DNA of 64,000 bases from Pontibacter ummariensis (lineage in GTDB: Bacteria > Bacteroidota > Bacteroidia > Cytophagales > Hymenobacteraceae), in NCBI RefSeq assembly GCF_900188175.1, contig NZ_FZOQ01000018.1, positions 55,428 through 119,427 of the forward strand, read 5' to 3'. The position numbers were made by a program, and so were the translations under genes. Every line of letters begins with the position of its first letter. Position 1 is the first letter of the stretch. Below the pieces are notes generated by a model. The model was not told the origin of the DNA and did no database searches. It saw only the letters and a program-made list of their open reading frames with translations. Positions 33,779 to 43,391 of the stretch are shown one piece after another.

Positions 33779-35404
33779 TTAGTGTAAAGAAAGGGAGACC
33801 TCTTTATGGACAGACGGGGAACTGAGTGTTAGTTTATACCTTCCAGGCACCAGCTCCTTTCCCAAGGCCACGGGCTCCAGCCCTGCCCCTCTACTTTCAG
33901 CATCCCAAATCGTTTTTACTTTGGTTCCATCCTCTCTCCACAAGGTGAGCGTGTAGGCTTCTGCTTCCTTCGTCGCCACCTCTATCAGATAGTTCTCCAG
34001 GTCCGGGTGCCTAAGAAGGTCCACCTGCCCTGTCTGCACATTGGGTGCTACGAGCGGAAAACCCGTTTCATAGATGGGCTGGCGGAAGCCTAACCTAGAC
34101 AGGCCAGCCTGTATTTCCGGCTGCTCCGTAAACAAGCCCCAGAGCAGGCCAGAGCGGTAGTTCTCGATCATGGCCACAATTGGGCCCTGGTCTATAGCCA
34201 GGTGGTCTGTTGCCGTCCAGTTGCGCACTTTATTATGCGCGTCCTTTAAGCCATACTCCCCTATCAGTTGCCCGCCCATGCCTTTATAAAAGTTGCGTAG
34301 CACCAGCATGCTGTAATAGGGCGTATAAGGGAAAGAACCCAAGGCTGCCGTGGGGGCTACCGTACCATTGTCGTTCGTGGGTGAGTGGGCAGCATACCCA
34401 TCCGGATCATCTGAGGCCGTCAGGCCCCAGTAGCTCCCGGAGTAGCCATAGCTTTTCGGGGCCATCAGCAGGCTATAGGCTCTGTTTATCATGGTATGGT
34501 TCTGGTTCTGCTGCCAGTAATTGGTATAACTGTCTTCCAGTTGCCTTGGATCGAGGCTCAGGAAAGAGTAATGCGCAAAGAACAGAGGTCCTCCGTAGGC
34601 CGGCCCCATCTTCAGGGGGTATCCCGCGTAGTTCTGTACTGCCCCGAAGTTGGGGCTCACCCAGGTGTTCTGGTACACTTCCGGTTTTATAGGGTGTGTG
34701 GGGGAAGAGGCCGCCAATACATACGTTATGAAAGCTTCATTCCACCCCCGTATGGGCAAGTTCATCTCCCAGTTGTAGGTCGGGCTCCAATGCCAGTACA
34801 GTTGCCCGTCTCCGCGTGAGGCATACCAGTCCCATTCCACGCTTTCCCACAACTGCGTGATTTTATCCCGCAGCTCTGCTTCGGCCCCTGCCCCGTTAAA
34901 ATAGGCACGCGCCGTTAGCAAGCCATTGATCAGATAGGAGGTCTCCACCAGGTCTCCCCCGTTGTCCTTTTGGCTAAAAGGAATCGCAGCACCCGTGCTG
35001 CCGTTAAGCCAGTGGCTCCAGGCCCCGTGAAAGCGGTCGGCCCTGGCTAAAAAGTCAGTAAGTTTGTTTAGTCGTTCTACAGCCTGTGCTCTGGTAATCC
35101 ACCCCCTGCTTACTCCCACAAGGATGGCCTGCACTCCGAAGCCGGTCCCACCTGAGGTTACCACCTCCCCTGATCCGGTTCGCTCACGGGCCATGCCGCT
35201 GGTGGGATGGGCATAGTCCCAGAAATACCGGAAACTCTCTTCCTGTACTCTGTTCAGTAGAGCCTTGTCCTCGGCGGTGGATACAGCAGGCGGTGTTTGT
35301 GGGTCTATAGGGCTTGGCACCGGTCGCTCTGCCTTGTCGCTGCTACAGGATAACAGCACACACAGCAGCAAGAGACAACAGGACCAAAGGTTTTTACAAG
35401 TCAT
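33779..35404 (-). CDS. GH144-like glucanase lipoprotein (copy 2)
   Basis: A 541-aa lipoprotein (lipobox LLSC) homologous to its downstream neighbour over residues about 45-450 (ESFRYFWDYAHPTSGMARER, KDNGGDLVETSYLINGLL, WSPTYNWEMNLPIRGWNEAFI, LAIDQGPIVAMIENYRSGLLW). It adds about 90 C-terminal residues with a small beta-rich domain (NYLIEVATKEAEAYTLTLWR) not present in the other copy. Two divergent copies side by side suggest a surface and a periplasmic enzyme, or different chain-length preference. It follows SusD after 80 nt. Confidence 0.87.
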   Translation of the reverse strand: MTCKNLWSCCLLLLCVLLSCSSDKAERPVPSPIDPQTPPAVSTAEDKALLNRVQEESFRYFWDYAHPTSGMARERTGSGEVVTSGGTGFGVQAILVGVSRGWITRAQAVERLNKLTDFLARADRFHGAWSHWLNGSTGAAIPFSQKDNGGDLVETSYLINGLLTARAYFNGAGAEAELRDKITQLWESVEWDWYASRGDGQLYWHWSPTYNWEMNLPIRGWNEAFITYVLAASSPTHPIKPEVYQNTWVSPNFGAVQNYAGYPLKMGPAYGGPLFFAHYSFLSLDPRQLEDSYTNYWQQNQNHTMINRAYSLLMAPKSYGYSGSYWGLTASDDPDGYAAHSPTNDNGTVAPTAALGSFPYTPYYSMLVLRNFYKGMGGQLIGEYGLKDAHNKVRNWTATDHLAIDQGPIVAMIENYRSGLLWGLFTEQPEIQAGLSRLGFRQPIYETGFPLVAPNVQTGQVDLLRHPDLENYLIEVATKEAEAYTLTLWREDGTKVKTIWDAESRGAGLEPVALGKELVPGRYKLTLSSPSVHKEVSLSLH

Positions 35405-35484
35405 TCTTTCTTACAGGGGTGGCAACTCTAAAAAAAGAAAGTATGGAACTGCCTTGCCGGCAGCCCCATACTTTGGTTCAGTAA

Positions 35485-36966
35485 TTAGTATCCCGGATTT
35501 TGAGTCAGCGTTCCGCCGCTAAGGTTAATCTGCTGCTGCGGGATAGGGAAAACTTCGTTTTTGCCCTCTACGAAGTTCTTACCCAGCGCTTGCAACACCT
35601 CGGCGGCCCTCCCCTGGCGCACCAGATCGAAGAAGCGGTCTCCATTCTCCAGCGCCAGCTCTACGCGGCGCTCCTGCCAGATCAGGTTACGCAGCTCTTC
35701 CTGCGTAGCCGACTCGATCGGCTCAAGACCTGCCCTTACACGTACCATGTTCAGCGTCTCCAGTGCCTGCTCTGTTCGACCAAGTTCGTTGGCTGCCTCA
35801 GCATGCATCAGCAGCACCTCGGCGAAGCGCAAAATGCGGATATTCTGGTCTCTGCCATAGCCACACTCGTTCGTCACGAAGCTAGGCACATAGGCTTTCT
35901 GGTTGTAGCGTGGGTTTGGAGCGCTTTCTGATATCACGTCTCCCTCGGGGGTAGTCTCTCCCCGGAACAGGATCGTTGCGTCCAAGCGCTCGTCTCCTTC
36001 CTCGTAGGCTTCCACCAAGTCCTGGGTCGGCTCTACAAAGCCCCAGCCAAATTGGCCACGAACGCCCTGTACCTCTGCCCACTGGCTGTTGGAGGCACCG
36101 CAGTTACCTGGTATGGTGGCTGCCTGTATCTCAAAAATGGATTCATTGTTGTTTTCGCCTGAGATACGGAAAATATCATAGTAGTTCGGCGTCAGCGAGT
36201 ACCCCAGCCCCATGATCTGCTCTGTCAGGTCGAGCACCTCCTGCCAGTTCTTCTGGTAAAGCTGCACCTTGGCCAGCATACCCAGGGCAGCTCCCTTGGT
36301 GGCGCGCCCTTCGTTGGCGGCATCGTAGTTCACGGGCAACACCTGCGCTGCCTCTCTCAGGTCTTCCACGATCTGGGCGTACACATCCTCCTTAGAGGCT
36401 CTTGGCAGGTTTAACTGCTCTGGGTCCTCCTGCTCTCCCGGCAGAGGCACGGAAAGTCGCAGGGGCACTCCTCCAAAGGCCCTTACCAGGTTAAAATAGT
36501 GGTAGGCCCGGAAAAACTTGGCTTCGGCCAGCAGGCGTGCTTTCAGGCTCTCATCCATGTTGATTTGAGGCACGTTGGTAAGCACCTGGTTAGCGAGGTT
36601 TATGCCCTGGTACTGGCCATTCCAGTAGCCATTAAGCTGTCCTTCTGTAGGTGTAACGGTCAGGTTATCGAAATTATCCAGGAAGCCGGCATCCCCCGGC
36701 ACGCTTCCTTTCTCAGCGTTATCCGATGTGATGGTTGTGATCGCCAGGTGAGCGAAGGCAATGTTGTTCCACTCGCGCAGGTTACCGTAAATAGAGTTTA
36801 CAGCCTGCATGGCATGCTCTCCGGTCACAAAAAAGTCCTCCCCTACAGGAACACCCTCTGGCTCCACGTCCAGAAAATCCTCTGAGCAGGAATACAAGCC
36901 GCCAATGGCCAGGGTGCTAATAAGTATAAACGAGTTGCGCTTAATACTATAAAATATGTTTTTCAT
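35485..36966 (-). CDS. SusD/RagB nutrient-binding lipoprotein
   Basis: A 493-aa outer-membrane lipoprotein with the hallmark N-terminus YSCSEDFLDVEP (lipobox around residue 28), a TPR-like helical N-part (LLAEAKFFRAYHYFNLVRAFGGVPL) and the family C-terminus (LIWQERRVELALENGDRFFDLVRQG, VFPIPQQQINL). SusD proteins cap the SusC channel and capture oligosaccharides. It is 18 nt after susC, as normal for the pair. Confidence 0.95.
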   Translation of the reverse strand: MKNIFYSIKRNSFILISTLAIGGLYSCSEDFLDVEPEGVPVGEDFFVTGEHAMQAVNSIYGNLREWNNIAFAHLAITTITSDNAEKGSVPGDAGFLDNFDNLTVTPTEGQLNGYWNGQYQGINLANQVLTNVPQINMDESLKARLLAEAKFFRAYHYFNLVRAFGGVPLRLSVPLPGEQEDPEQLNLPRASKEDVYAQIVEDLREAAQVLPVNYDAANEGRATKGAALGMLAKVQLYQKNWQEVLDLTEQIMGLGYSLTPNYYDIFRISGENNNESIFEIQAATIPGNCGASNSQWAEVQGVRGQFGWGFVEPTQDLVEAYEEGDERLDATILFRGETTPEGDVISESAPNPRYNQKAYVPSFVTNECGYGRDQNIRILRFAEVLLMHAEAANELGRTEQALETLNMVRVRAGLEPIESATQEELRNLIWQERRVELALENGDRFFDLVRQGRAAEVLQALGKNFVEGKNEVFPIPQQQINLSGGTLTQNPGY

Positions 36967-36984
36967 AAAGTCCTTAGCTATTCG

Positions 36985-39951
36985 TTAAAAAGTAACATTT
37001 ACACCAAAGTTATAGGTGGCCGACAGCGGATAAACGTTTCTGTCTATGCCCTGACTTACGGGTACACCGCCAACCTCTGGTGAGAAGCCGTTATAGTCGA
37101 ACCAGGTGATCGGGTTCTGGGCGTTTACATATATGCGGAAGTTCTGCATGCCCCAGTTGTTTACCAGCGACTGCGGCAGGTTGTATCCTACCTGCAGGTT
37201 TCGGATCCTGATGTAATCTCCGCTCTCTACAAAGAAGTCGTTCGGGTCTAGGTTGCTCCCAATTAAACTTGCAGAAGGATAAAAGTTAGAGGTCCCCGGA
37301 CCAGTCCAACGGTTGTCGAAGAAATCCTGCGAAAAGTTCTCATTGCCATAGCGCACGTTTCTGTTTCCATTGTAGATGTCTACATCAGACACACCCTGAA
37401 TATCTAACACAAAGTCGAAGTTTCTGTAGCTGAAGCCAGTGTTGATACCAAAAACAAACCCGGGGTTCGGATCACCAATAATGGTTTTGTCCCGCTCATC
37501 AATGATGTTATCATCGTTCAGGTCACGGTACCGGAAGTCTCCTGGTCGTGCGTTTGGCTGTGCCGAAGCTGCCACTTCCTGCTCATTCTGAAAGATGCCG
37601 TCTACTTCATAACCATAGAAAGCACCAATTGGATCCCCGATGCGGGTAATGCTTACCTGGTAACCACCTACTGGAAGGTTACCGTTAAAGAACACATTAT
37701 TGCCTGTCGCAATGCCGGTTACTTCGTTTTTATTCACAGCGAAGTTAAGCCCGATGTTGTAAGTGATGTCATCCGAGATATCATCTGTCCAGTTTACAAC
37801 AGCCTCGAGGCCCCTGTTACGGAAGGTGGCATAATTACCTCTGATCTCACCTGTTAATCCCAGGTAACCTAGAGGCGTAAGGCCAAAGATAGCGTCCTTC
37901 GTTTCCTTGTTGTACCAGTCTATTTCTGCCGTCAATCGGTTGTTCAGAAAGCCCATTTCAACCCCAAGGTCTACTTCTTCCACTACTTCCCAGTAAAGTG
38001 TAGGAGAAACAACCTGTGTTATATTACGCCCTGGATAGAGAACACCGTTGAAGATAGACCCATAACGGGCGTCTGTGCTAACTGGCAGGATGAAGATGCT
38101 GGACGGAATGTTGTTGTTGCCCAGTCTGCCCCAGCTTGCCCGAAGCTTCAGGTTATCAAGTATCGTCTGGTCCTGCATGAACTCCTCTTCAATGACACGC
38201 CAGCCAAGGCCTACAGAAGGGAAGTATTCCCATCTGTCGCTACTCGGGAACTTAGAAGAAGCATCGTAACGCAGGGTGGCAGTAAGCAAATACTTGTCTC
38301 TAAAAGTATAGTTAATCCTACCGAAGTAAGAAAGGAAGGTAAACCTGTCACCATCCGCCTCTATCAAGAAGGTTTCCGGATCACCCAGGTCCAGGTACAG
38401 GTTGGCGTCTGAGTTGAATTCCACATCGTTTACCGATCCCACGAAATTCTCAAACTTGTTCTCCTGAGCAGAAGTACCCAGCAAAGCGGTAATTTCATGT
38501 TCTCCAAACACCTTGTCGTAGGTCAAGGTATTCTCCCACAACCAGCTGGTTCTTTTACTTCTTCCCTGTGTTAAGAGACTACGGGAGGCATACTGCACAC
38601 TCGTCAGGGAGTCCTGAGACCTGTAATTGGTGAATTCATTGAGACCATAATTCACGCCCAGGCTGGTACGGAAGGTAAAGTTGTTTAAGAACTCAACTTC
38701 ACCAAAGGCATTGCCAATAAACTGCTGGCCAGACGACTCCTGCTTAAACCAGTCGATAGAAGCCTGTGGGTTGGCAAAGTTCCCTACATTGAAGTCAAAG
38801 GAATCCCCGTAGTTGCCATTTGCTTTAAACACCGGAATAATCGGCGGCGCCACAAAGGCCTGGTAGAAGATATCACCCGGAATATCCAGGGAGTTATAGT
38901 TGTAGAAAATGCCATTATACCCGACTTTTACATTTTCACTTAGCTCAAAGTCTGTTTGCAAACGGGCCGTAATACGCTCGTACTCATTTCCCTCAATAAT
39001 ACCCTCCTGGTTCAGATAACCGGCACTAGCACTATAGGTGATCTTTTCCGAACCACCGGAAGCTGATACCTGGTGATTTTGAATCAAGGCTGTGCGCAGA
39101 ATCTGATCGTACCAGTCCGTGGTTGGCAAATCCGTTGGAATCAGCTCTGTCCCATTCTTTTCATTTATCAGGGTAGCGTATTCCTGGGCATCCGTCATTT
39201 CCAGTGCATTGGTTACACGCTGCACACCTACAAACCCGTTATAATTGACACGTGAGTCTCCGGCCTTGCCGCGCTTAGTGGTTACCAGCACAACACCGTT
39301 TGCTGCCCTTACACCATATATAGCGGCACTAGAGGCATCTTTCAGTATCTCGATCGACTCGATGTCTGCCGGATTCAGGAAGCTCAGGTTATCCACAAAG
39401 GTACCGTCCACCACATACAGTGGGTCTGCACTTCCTAAAGCAGAGCCAGCACCACGGATTCTGATCTGTGGAGACGCCCCTGGCGCGCCGGAGTTCGTGA
39501 TGGTCACACCGGCCACTTTGCCCTGCAGGGAGCTGACCGGGTTCTGAGAGGCCTGTTTCACAAGCTCCTCGTTTGTAACAGAGGCGATAGAACCGGTTAC
39601 ATCCCGCTTCTCCTGCACACCATACCCCACCACAACCACTTCCTCCAGGGCTTCGGTATCCTGCTGCAACTCGATGTTAATGGTGTTTCGGTTATTGACC
39701 GGTACCTGGGCATTCTGATAGGCAATGTAGCTGATCACAAGTGTCCCGTCTGCCGGGGCATTAATGGTGTAATTCCCATTAACGTCGGTCTGTGTGCCAA
39801 TGCTGGTACCCTGTACCGCGACCCCCGCTCCAATCAGCGGCTGCCCTGTAGAAGCGTCGACCACCCTACCTTGCACAGGAATGGTATTTTGTGCAAAAGC
39901 AAGATGAACCATCAGCAGGCACATCACTAGTAGTAGACAATTTTTCTTCAT
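36985..39951 (-). CDS. SusC/RagA TonB-linked outer-membrane transporter
   Basis: A 988-aa TonB-dependent importer. In order: signal peptide (MKKNCLLLVMCLLMVHLAFA), CarboxypepD_reg-like domain (VQGRVVDASTGQPLIGAGVA), the SusC signature EVVVVGYGVQEKRDVTGSI (about residue 105), plug with IRIRGAGSALGSADPLYVVDG, and a barrel ending in the aromatic ATYNFGVNVTF. It imports oligosaccharides released at the surface, with energy from TonB. First gene of the operon; the regulator gene lies upstream on the same strand. Confidence 0.95.
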   Translation of the reverse strand: MKKNCLLLVMCLLMVHLAFAQNTIPVQGRVVDASTGQPLIGAGVAVQGTSIGTQTDVNGNYTINAPADGTLVISYIAYQNAQVPVNNRNTINIELQQDTEALEEVVVVGYGVQEKRDVTGSIASVTNEELVKQASQNPVSSLQGKVAGVTITNSGAPGASPQIRIRGAGSALGSADPLYVVDGTFVDNLSFLNPADIESIEILKDASSAAIYGVRAANGVVLVTTKRGKAGDSRVNYNGFVGVQRVTNALEMTDAQEYATLINEKNGTELIPTDLPTTDWYDQILRTALIQNHQVSASGGSEKITYSASAGYLNQEGIIEGNEYERITARLQTDFELSENVKVGYNGIFYNYNSLDIPGDIFYQAFVAPPIIPVFKANGNYGDSFDFNVGNFANPQASIDWFKQESSGQQFIGNAFGEVEFLNNFTFRTSLGVNYGLNEFTNYRSQDSLTSVQYASRSLLTQGRSKRTSWLWENTLTYDKVFGEHEITALLGTSAQENKFENFVGSVNDVEFNSDANLYLDLGDPETFLIEADGDRFTFLSYFGRINYTFRDKYLLTATLRYDASSKFPSSDRWEYFPSVGLGWRVIEEEFMQDQTILDNLKLRASWGRLGNNNIPSSIFILPVSTDARYGSIFNGVLYPGRNITQVVSPTLYWEVVEEVDLGVEMGFLNNRLTAEIDWYNKETKDAIFGLTPLGYLGLTGEIRGNYATFRNRGLEAVVNWTDDISDDITYNIGLNFAVNKNEVTGIATGNNVFFNGNLPVGGYQVSITRIGDPIGAFYGYEVDGIFQNEQEVAASAQPNARPGDFRYRDLNDDNIIDERDKTIIGDPNPGFVFGINTGFSYRNFDFVLDIQGVSDVDIYNGNRNVRYGNENFSQDFFDNRWTGPGTSNFYPSASLIGSNLDPNDFFVESGDYIRIRNLQVGYNLPQSLVNNWGMQNFRIYVNAQNPITWFDYNGFSPEVGGVPVSQGIDRNVYPLSATYNFGVNVTF

Positions 39952-40162
39952 ACGTCTTATCCTATTGATTTAAGTTTTGATTGTTAAGGTTTGTAGCTGT
40001 AAAGCTCTGGAAAGTGAATCCGACATCAAAAAAAAGCACCACTACATTACCACATCACACTTTAAAATAGTGAGTGGTTACACAGATGATTCGCTTTAGA
40101 TACAGGACTGGTGAGTAAATACTCCTTATACGTTGAGCAAGTGGGGGAGATAAGCTGATGTA

Positions 40163-40200
40163 ATAGAAAATGCCGCCAGAGGCTCTATCTCAGGCGGCAT
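40163..40200 (-). terminator. Terminator of the PUL regulator gene
   Basis: On the - strand ATGCCGCC (complement of 40193-40200) pairs with GGCGGCAT (complement of 40170-40177), with an inner GAG/CTC pair, followed by TTTTCTATT. It lies 31 nt after the regulator stop and separates it from susC. Confidence 0.85.
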
Positions 40201-40230
40201 GAGAGGTAATGATGTGGTGTTGATGTGGTG

Positions 40231-43143
40231 TTATATCTCCATCACAAACTCCACCAGGTTCTTGTCGTGCTCCATATTGAGCTTCTTCCGGAGTCGGTAG
40301 CGACGCAGTTCCACCCCTCGCACGGTGATGTTGAGCAGGGAGGCGATTTCTTTGCTGCACATGTTCATCCGCAGGTAGGCACAAAGCTTCAGGTCGTTCG
40401 GGGTAAGCTCCGGATAGCCTTCTTTCAGCTTTTTAAAGTAGTTCGCATTGGTCTCGTTGAAGCTCTTCTCAAAGAGCTCCCAGTCGTTTTGCGAACTCAT
40501 CCCCTCTGTTATGATTTTTTGTATTTTTTTAAGCTGCTTCTCGGGCAGGCGGTTTCCCTCCGCATCCTGCAGTTTGTTCAGTTCATGGCTTATATTCTGA
40601 AGCATCTCGTTCTTATTAACGATGTTCAGAGCAGTACTAGCCAGTTCCCGGCTCTTGCTCGACAGCTCCGACTTAAGCTGCTCGTTCCGCAGCTTCACCA
40701 GCTTCTGCTCGTGCAGCATCGCTTCCTGCCGCAACTGCTCCTGCTTTTCTTTCTCCATCTGCTCCTCTATCCGCTGGTGGTCGCGCTGCAACTTCTTATT
40801 ATAGAGGAGGCGGCCTACCCACAGCAAGCCCAGGCCAAGGACAGCATAGCCTGCGAACGCCCACCAGGTAGCATACCATGGCGGTAAAACAGTAAACTGA
40901 TACAGGGTAGCCTCTGTTATGGTCTCCCCGTTGATGCGGGCACGCACCTTAAAGCCATATTCTCCCTGGCTAAGGTTCGTGAACTCCTTTTGTGTGGCAG
41001 CGCCCCAAGCAGACCAACCTTTAGAATAGCCCTCCAAAAAGTACTGAAACTGCACGCTTGCCTGCTTATAATAAGGCAGTGCGTAGGTAAAACGGATGTT
41101 GTTATGCTCGAATGGAAGCTCCAACCCCTCCTGCTGCCCTGTCCCGCTTAAGAGCTCAGGCCTCTCGGTTATGTCTGCTACCTCCCGTATCAGAACTGGT
41201 GGCAACACCAGGCCCATTTGTGGCTTTAGCTCCGTATTGTACACGACAAAGCCATCATCTATGCTGATCAGGTAAATAGAGTCGCTGATTTTACTAATGC
41301 TCTCGTACTCCTGCACCATGCGTCCATCAAGGATACTGAACTGATTCGTGTTGATCCGGGGTGCCTGCGGTTTTTCGAAGTCCACCAAAGCAACTTTACC
41401 ATGGTTAATAAACCAATGCTTTTTACCGGAAGCAGGAATGATGCGGTTGGATGCCGCCAGATCGCCTAGCTTACTATTCAGCTCGGTATAGGGAGAAAAC
41501 CTGCTGCTTAACTCATCATAGAGGTAAAAGCCTGAGTCGGAGGAGAACAACAGACGGTTAAAAAGCTGGGATATGTTTACCTTGTGGTCCCCGGGTAAAC
41601 CATCACTCGCATCAAAGCTTTTAGCAGCAACGACCTTCCTTACGTCCTGGCTCAGGGATAATTTGAAGAGACCTTTATAAGCATGGCTCACCCAGATGTT
41701 TCCCGTATGATCCTGCTCTACATTGCGGCTTGGCTCAGAAAAGCCTTCCACCTTATGTGCAAAAGCCCAGTGCCCGGACCTGTCTTTCCGGTAAACCGCC
41801 AGTCCGGTATAAGTGCCCTGTATCAACACCGAGGGATCTGTCCGTAGTTTCTTTATGGTCCATCCGCCTTTTATGTCCGACACCTTCACTAACTCACTTC
41901 CCTCTACCCTGAAAGTTCCTTCATTATGCCCACAAAGCAATTCTCCATCAAGCACAGCCAACTCCCACACTTGGCCTTGGGAGTGCTCGATCATCCGGAA
42001 GTTCAGGTTCTGTGCTGCATTGCTTTTGCCCGGGTTCCAGTCGCTATAAAAAAGGCCTTGGTTAGTACCCAGGTAGATCTTGCCGCCGTGCACGATGCTG
42101 CTGTATACCGTGCCAAAGGTACCTGCCTTATCGAAGTAGAAATAAAGCGGAGAATTTACCTCCACCCGGTCAATACCATTATCCAGGCCTACCCAAAGGT
42201 TCTGTGTAGTGTCGGTGTACAGGTTGAGGACAGTGTTGTTCTGCAGGCCGCTGCTTTTGTTTAGCTTGTGCACCAGTTTCCCAGACTTGTCCAGAATTAC
42301 CACGCCATTCAGGATGGTGCCAAAAGCGTAGTAGTTCTTGTTGATCCTGGCTCCATTGTTGAGCTGAAAGGCTTTCAAATAGCCGTTTGCCTCGTTCTCC
42401 CACGGCACAAAGTCATTTCCATCGTATAAAAAAACGCCTTCTTTGGCCGTGCCAACCAAATAGCGCCCCTCTGAGAAAGGAAGCACCGACAGCACCCCCG
42501 ACCGTCCCAACTTCTGGCTATTCTTTAGAAAATGCAAGCTGTCGTTTTTCAGTTCGTAGAGGCCTTTTGAAAGCACTTCGGCAAAGTACCGTTCGCCGGC
42601 TCTAAACAGGAACAGGTAGGGTTGTTCCGCTCTTACCACCCTAATCTTCCCGTTTTGATAGATAAAAATGCTGCCAAACGACTGGAAGTATACTTTATCT
42701 TTCTCGGTGTAAATCTTCCATATCTCATCTTTAGGCCGGTACTGCTCCGGCACCAGGTTCACCAAGGAGGTATACCGGAAAAGCCCATCTTTGCCGTAGC
42801 TCCAATAGCCCATCTCCCCAAAACCACCAACATAAACACGCCCTTTTCCATCAGCTGCCACGGCTCGCACGATCTCCTTATGGGGCATGGGGTACAACTG
42901 CCAGCTGTTTCCGTCAAAAGCCAGCAATCCGTTTGAATTGCCGTAATACATCACGCCATCTGCGCCGCGGGTAACGGACCAGTTCTGGTTTCCTGCCTGA
43001 TATATTAGTTTAGTATAATTTTGAATGTAAGGATATCCGAGACTACGGTTACCCTCTGCTTTGACCGCTAAAGCTAAAAAGATCGAAAGTAGGCTAACAA
43101 TTAACCTGAATTTACCCTCACGCTTTACAAGAGACAACACCAT
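40231..43143 (-). CDS. Membrane-spanning propeller regulator with LuxR-type HTH
   Basis: A 970-aa one-chain sensor-regulator, counted from the ATG at 43143 that follows AAGGA and opens a signal anchor; an ATG at 43203 gives 20 residues less likely to be translated. The periplasmic part consists of two-component-regulator-type propeller repeats (about residues 40-640, e.g. GVMYYGNSNGLLAFDG, LWVGLDNGIDRVE) and a Y_Y_Y domain (about 680-760). One membrane segment follows (WWAFAGYAVLGLGLLWVG), a long Glu/Gln/Lys coiled coil, and a C-terminal LuxR-type helix-turn-helix (TPNDLKLCAYLRMNMCSKEIASLL). There is no histidine kinase or receiver domain, unlike the hybrid regulators common at such loci. It most likely senses a glycan fragment and switches on the adjacent susCD operon. 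Confidence 0.9.
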   Translation of the reverse strand: MVLSLVKREGKFRLIVSLLSIFLALAVKAEGNRSLGYPYIQNYTKLIYQAGNQNWSVTRGADGVMYYGNSNGLLAFDGNSWQLYPMPHKEIVRAVAADGKGRVYVGGFGEMGYWSYGKDGLFRYTSLVNLVPEQYRPKDEIWKIYTEKDKVYFQSFGSIFIYQNGKIRVVRAEQPYLFLFRAGERYFAEVLSKGLYELKNDSLHFLKNSQKLGRSGVLSVLPFSEGRYLVGTAKEGVFLYDGNDFVPWENEANGYLKAFQLNNGARINKNYYAFGTILNGVVILDKSGKLVHKLNKSSGLQNNTVLNLYTDTTQNLWVGLDNGIDRVEVNSPLYFYFDKAGTFGTVYSSIVHGGKIYLGTNQGLFYSDWNPGKSNAAQNLNFRMIEHSQGQVWELAVLDGELLCGHNEGTFRVEGSELVKVSDIKGGWTIKKLRTDPSVLIQGTYTGLAVYRKDRSGHWAFAHKVEGFSEPSRNVEQDHTGNIWVSHAYKGLFKLSLSQDVRKVVAAKSFDASDGLPGDHKVNISQLFNRLLFSSDSGFYLYDELSSRFSPYTELNSKLGDLAASNRIIPASGKKHWFINHGKVALVDFEKPQAPRINTNQFSILDGRMVQEYESISKISDSIYLISIDDGFVVYNTELKPQMGLVLPPVLIREVADITERPELLSGTGQQEGLELPFEHNNIRFTYALPYYKQASVQFQYFLEGYSKGWSAWGAATQKEFTNLSQGEYGFKVRARINGETITEATLYQFTVLPPWYATWWAFAGYAVLGLGLLWVGRLLYNKKLQRDHQRIEEQMEKEKQEQLRQEAMLHEQKLVKLRNEQLKSELSSKSRELASTALNIVNKNEMLQNISHELNKLQDAEGNRLPEKQLKKIQKIITEGMSSQNDWELFEKSFNETNANYFKKLKEGYPELTPNDLKLCAYLRMNMCSKEIASLLNITVRGVELRRYRLRKKLNMEHDKNLVEFVMEI

Positions 43144-43333
43144 AATGTAAACTTCTATCCTTCTTGCTACAAGATGCAAATTTTTCAGCAAAGAGCCTGC
43201 CAAGGGTCTTAAAAGATGTTTGTTAGTTCTGCTTAAATAAAGTACAATTTATTTCTTTCTTTACATTCCCTAAAAAGAACTGTGCTTTCCTTTTTCTATA
43301 AAATGCAAGAAAGATGTAAATATTTTCGTTAAT

Positions 43334-43369
43334 TTTGTAAAGTGCTTACTGCCGAAAGCTGTACCTTTG
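43334..43369 (+). promoter_or_regulatory. Promoter of the HYC_CC_PP gene
   Basis: TTTG at 43334-43337 and an exact -7 box TACCTTTG at 43362-43369, 24 nt apart. The start codon follows 22 nt after the -7 box, so the 5' leader is short. Confidence 0.6.
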
Positions 43370-43391
43370 TATTGCAAGCAGAAATAAAAAC

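Noticed and set aside
40225..40887. 220-codon + strand frame opposite the regulator's C-terminus
   Set aside because: Leu/His/Gln-rich mirror of the coiled-coil coding region; the - strand shows a clear HTH.
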